Shown here: piece after piece, positions 15,473 to 17,887 of the stretch | Layout: each line of letters starts with the position of its first letter | How positions within the stretch are numbered: position 1 is the stretch's first letter | DNA from: CAYUPY01 sp964446595 | GTDB taxonomy: Bacteria; Patescibacteriota; Dojkabacteria; J137; JAEUSD01 | Length of the DNA: 17,887 bases | Direction of reading: 5' to 3' | Assembly (NCBI GenBank): GCA_964446595.1 | Contig: CAYUPY010000024.1 | Span: 1-17,887 of the forward strand | Notes under the pieces: generated by a model | Database searches by the model: none | Seen by the model: the letters and a program-made list of their open reading frames with translations, nothing else | What the model was told of the DNA's origin: nothing | Made by a program: the position numbers and the translations under genes

Positions 15473-16051
15473 ATGGGGGAAGTTTCAATTAGCACAAACC
15501 TATTAGTGGTAGTTGTAGGATTGTTTCTGCTAGCAATTCTAATGCTGCTAGTTTATATTCTGCGATTCCGCCGTAATCAAGCAGTTTCCACTGATGGGAA
15601 AGCTGCAGAGCCCTTTAGACGACCTTTAATAGGGGTTTTAATCATCTTTTTTATTATCGCTACTTTTATTTCTACAGTGTACCTCAGTCAAAACGTTGAG
15701 GATGAACCGGTAGAAGAAGTGTCTGTCTCTAACACTTACAGAATGGAACTAGAGATTTCTACACAAGCAACTGTGCTCAGCAGTGATGAGGCTCGTGTGC
15801 AATTCAATGCTATTCCTAAAGTGAACGATATTCCCTGGGGAAATGGAAATGTAGTGAGTGGTGAGCCATGGGAGTTTGATATTTTCTGGACAGTTAAAGG
15901 CGAAAAAGACTTCGCTCAAATTGAACTTGATCTGGATGCTCAAAATAAAGGGGGATTCATACGCACTATCCCTCGTGGTAACTATCAAATTAAAGTAGAG
16001 ATGGTATTCCAGGGAGTAACTTACTTGGAAAGTAAAAACTTCAGTATTTAA
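15473..16051 (+). CDS. Two-TM membrane protein with extracytoplasmic beta-domain
   Basis: 192 residues, family not recognised. Two membrane helices, residues 9-30 (LLVVVVGLFLLAILMLLVYI) and 51-71 (LIGVLIIFFIIATFISTVY), are separated by a basic, probably cytoplasmic loop (RFRRNQ). By the positive-inside rule both ends are outside. The C-terminal 120 residues look like a small beta-sandwich (WEFDIFWTVKGEKDFAQIEL, then GNYQIKVEMVFQGVTYLE). The two-helix plus beta layout recalls cytochrome oxidase subunit II, but no copper-binding Cys/His/Met cluster is present, so I do not make that call. Last + strand gene of the run; it converges on rsmE with a 28-bp gap. Confidence 0.65.
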   Translation: MGEVSISTNLLVVVVGLFLLAILMLLVYILRFRRNQAVSTDGKAAEPFRRPLIGVLIIFFIIATFISTVYLSQNVEDEPVEEVSVSNTYRMELEISTQATVLSSDEARVQFNAIPKVNDIPWGNGNVVSGEPWEFDIFWTVKGEKDFAQIELDLDAQNKGGFIRTIPRGNYQIKVEMVFQGVTYLESKNFSI

Positions 16052-16079
16052 GAATCAATACATTTAACTGGTGGCTATT

Positions 16080-16844
16080 TTAGGCCTGAAAAAGGGCGGT
16101 AGCTGCTATAGCAGCAGTTTCAGCTTTAAGAATCCGTCCTCCTGCAAACTCTAGTAATTTAGTATTTGAGTGGAGTAGTAGTTCGTGTTCCCGAGGAGAG
16201 AAACCACCTTCGGGACCGACAATTAAAGATATCTCCATAGCCTCTAAATCTCTGAACTCATTAACATCAATAAACTCGGCTGTAAGTTCCGAAGACTCGA
16301 TATTTTGCATTTCCGGAAACTGTCGTTGCAAAATTAATGCCACTTTTGTAGTGGTCTCATTTTGCAGAAATTCTGCTAGTGAAATAGGTTCAAGTAATAT
16401 GGGAATATCAATTCTTTCGGATTGTTTACAGGCCTCCAATATAATCTTTTCCCAACGTTCACGTTTTCGTTCTACTGTCTTTGGGTCTTGCTGGCTGAAG
16501 TCAGCCACGATAGGACGAAAGCTGGTAACTCCTAATTCGGTACACTTTTGCAATACGAGCTCAAAGTTTTGAGGCTTGATCAGTGACATGGCAATTGTGA
16601 CATGAGTGGCTGCCGCGATGCTGCCGCCTGCGGCGGCAGCATCCTCCCGAATTATGTTCGCCATTACTGCATTTTTAGTGACCAATCCTAAGTATGCTAC
16701 AAAGCTGCGCTCACCGTTAAACAAAATTATTTCCTCACCTTTTTGTAGCCTAAGACTATCCCTAATGTGGCTAGCCTCATTTTCTGGCAACTTCACACTA
16801 CTTCCTGGGCGTAAATTAGTTCTTTCTGTAAAAAATCTCCGCAT
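16080..16844 (-). CDS. rsmE: 16S rRNA (uracil-1498-N3)-methyltransferase RsmE
   Basis: SPOUT-class enzyme that methylates U1498 of 16S rRNA in the 30S subunit using S-adenosylmethionine. 254 residues: an N-terminal PUA-like domain (1-66, FFTERTNLRPGSSVKLPENE, ASHIRDSLRLQKGEEI) and a SPOUT domain (about 81-254) with LVLQKCTELGV, WEKIILEACKQSER and the SAM-binding knot IVGPEGGFSPREHELL then GGRILKAETAAIAA. The linker between them (68-80, DAAAAGGSIAAAT) is Ala/Gly-rich, slightly longer than in E. coli RsmE, and is encoded by a perfect GC-rich hairpin (16617-16643). It lies 11 bp downstream of the DUF5648 gene on the same strand. Confidence 0.95.
   Translation of the reverse strand: MRRFFTERTNLRPGSSVKLPENEASHIRDSLRLQKGEEIILFNGERSFVAYLGLVTKNAVMANIIREDAAAAGGSIAAATHVTIAMSLIKPQNFELVLQKCTELGVTSFRPIVADFSQQDPKTVERKRERWEKIILEACKQSERIDIPILLEPISLAEFLQNETTTKVALILQRQFPEMQNIESSELTAEFIDVNEFRDLEAMEISLIVGPEGGFSPREHELLLHSNTKLLEFAGGRILKAETAAIAATALFQA
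16617..16643. repeat. Perfect GC-rich intragenic hairpin, 12-bp arms, 3-nt loop
   Basis: GATGCTGCCGCC (16617-16628) and its exact complement (16632-16643) around TGC (GCA on the rsmE coding strand). It falls exactly in the linker between the two RsmE domains (residues 68-76). It has the same triloop and high GC as the hairpins at 8111 and 11497. Confidence 0.9.
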
Positions 16845-16855
16845 GCCGTATTTTA

Positions 16856-17809
16856 CTACAGACCCATGTAAACCCTAAAGGGTGATCCCTCAAATTTAAA
16901 CTCTTTACTAAACCTGTTAGCCATTGCTAGCTTTTCAGCAGGATCTGCAGTAAAGAAGTGGGCATTTGTGGTTGGGTTGAAATACCTATTGATAGGAGAT
17001 CCGTAGGTTGTGTTTTGAACTAAGGCGTAAAACTTAATCCCTTCATCACGAAAATCCGGATAATTATTTCTAATTCTCTCTGCTTGAGCCTCGTCAGAGA
17101 CATAAAGGTGAGCCTGCGTCTTAGCGTTGTAGAAACGATAAACTGGCGTTAGTAAATTATGATTGATCGGATTGCTAGGGTATACAGAGAAAGCCTTTTT
17201 CTCGCGTTTAAACTGCGGATAGTCGGCCATTCTTTCTGGACTAGTAGTGTAGAAATGTCTTCCGGTAGAAGAATTGTAATAACGATAAACATCAATTGGG
17301 TCAGGTAAAACCGGAACTATTCGGTATCTGTATTGTCCAGGGTCGAATCTACGAATATTTAAACTTGTTTGGCTTGTACCTACCTTGCGGAATCTACAAG
17401 TAATTGATGAAAGATCAAACAAGTCACCGTCGGCAAAGTTTGTACCGATTGTGCCCCCCATCACAGCTGAGATACCTTTAATGTTTGAGTTTTTAAACTT
17501 CAATGGCGTTTGAAACACAAAGTTATCAACATACCGACCAGTAGTAATTGAATACTGTTTCTGTCTAATACTCTTCACGTCAGTAAAATCTACTGTTTTA
17601 TCAGATAGATTAAAGGTATATCCGTAACTCAAGTTTTTGTTGGCATTGAAGGGCTCAATATCTGGATTAGTAATTGAGTTCCAACCCAACTCACAATCTA
17701 AAATTTCATAATCAGTAATAGGATTGCCATCAATCCTTTGGTCGTAGTAGTAATTGGCGCTCATTCTAAAAGCAGCATTTCGACCAAGATCTCGTATTTT
17801 CCCGGCCAC
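16856..17809 (-). CDS. DUF5648-repeat protein, 5' end uncertain
   Basis: 317 residues from a GTG at 17809. The C-terminal 145 residues hold three repeats of about 45-50 residues: VYRYYNSSTGRHFYTTSPER (174-193), VYRFYNAKTQAHLYVSDE (223-240) and INRYFNPTTNAHFFTADP (273-290). This is the aromatic pattern of DUF5648, a beta-propeller-like repeat found on secreted proteins. Residues 1-165 are a beta-rich region I do not recognise. Two Cys (39 and 138) could pair outside the cell. No signal peptide is seen with this start, which is odd for the family and fits a missing 5' part. Residues encoded just upstream of the GTG continue to look coding, and a likely frameshift lies at 17851-17855 (see findings). 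Confidence 0.65.
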   Translation of the reverse strand: MAGKIRDLGRNAAFRMSANYYYDQRIDGNPITDYEILDCELGWNSITNPDIEPFNANKNLSYGYTFNLSDKTVDFTDVKSIRQKQYSITTGRYVDNFVFQTPLKFKNSNIKGISAVMGGTIGTNFADGDLFDLSSITCRFRKVGTSQTSLNIRRFDPGQYRYRIVPVLPDPIDVYRYYNSSTGRHFYTTSPERMADYPQFKREKKAFSVYPSNPINHNLLTPVYRFYNAKTQAHLYVSDEAQAERIRNNYPDFRDEGIKFYALVQNTTYGSPINRYFNPTTNAHFFTADPAEKLAMANRFSKEFKFEGSPFRVYMGL

Positions 17810-17887
17810 TGGAATATCAGTTGTTTCATTTTCAGTGAGCCCGTCCGGAATTTTTCATAGCTGGGAAAAGGCAATGTAAGATAAGCA
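17810..17887 (-). other. Probable frameshifted 5' part of the DUF5648 gene
   Basis: In the frame of the gene the codons above the GTG give IPDGLTENETTDIP and then a TGA at 17855-17857. Joining the other open frame from the right edge (AYLTLPFPSYEK) at the A5 run (T5 on +, 17851-17855) gives one smooth protein sequence. One missing A in the run would explain the break. So the gene may extend beyond the window and be interrupted, or the run may be a sequencing or assembly error. Confidence 0.45.

Noticed and set aside
15473..16051. Cytochrome c oxidase subunit II
   Set aside because: Two helices and a beta-domain fit, but there is no CuA ligand cluster of Cys, His and Met.
1..17887. Alternative genetic code with TGA as Gly
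   Set aside because: TGA ends map and infA at natural boundaries, the latter overlapping rpmJ, and long genes contain no in-frame TGA.

Overview
The window reads as a chromosomal segment of a candidate phyla radiation (CPR / Patescibacteria) bacterium. I base this on moderate to low GC (about 40% by eye), the dense layout, a ribosomal protein block running straight into PEGA and DUF4012 envelope proteins, and a PrgI/TraC-like/VirB4 module of the kind often seen on CPR chromosomes. TGA is a real stop here: it ends map and infA, and a 1034-codon gene contains none in frame. This argues against the code-25 lineages Gracilibacteria and Absconditabacteria. Placement within CPR (Microgenomates, Katanobacteria or Dojkabacteria side) is a guess.

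Layout. (1) 3-4897, + strand: the end of the spc/alpha ribosomal operon and its usual extension: map (partial), infA, rpmJ, rpsM, rpsK, rpsD, rpoA, rplQ, rplM, rpsI. (2) 4942-8750, +: a membrane-anchored PEGA-domain protein and a very large fusion of a degenerate NAD-epimerase domain, one membrane segment and DUF4012. (3) 8755-9249, +: greA. (4) 9277-13351, +: a type IV secretion-like module made of a PrgI-type membrane protein fused to a carboxypeptidase-regulatory-like domain, a TraC-like protein and a VirB4 ATPase. (5) 13426-16051, +: two unrecognised soluble proteins and a two-TM protein with an extracytoplasmic domain. (6) 16080 to the right edge, - strand: rsmE, preceded by a DUF5648-repeat protein whose 5' part looks frameshifted at the window edge.

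Translation signals: Shine-Dalgarno sequences are essentially absent. Several genes have a -10-like hexamer ending 5-7 nt before the ATG, which suggests leaderless mRNAs.

The most unusual signal is a set of perfect inverted repeats with tiny loops inside coding sequences. Arms are 11-15 bp with 3-4 nt loops, in the DUF4012 gene, twice in the VirB4 N-terminal linker, and in the RsmE inter-domain linker. They are GC-rich against an AT-rich background, all read in frame, and three share a GCA/TGC triloop. They look like a family of in-frame intragenic hairpin insertions and are my main candidate for something undescribed. The only clear regulatory palindrome lies over the PrgI-gene promoter and start codon.
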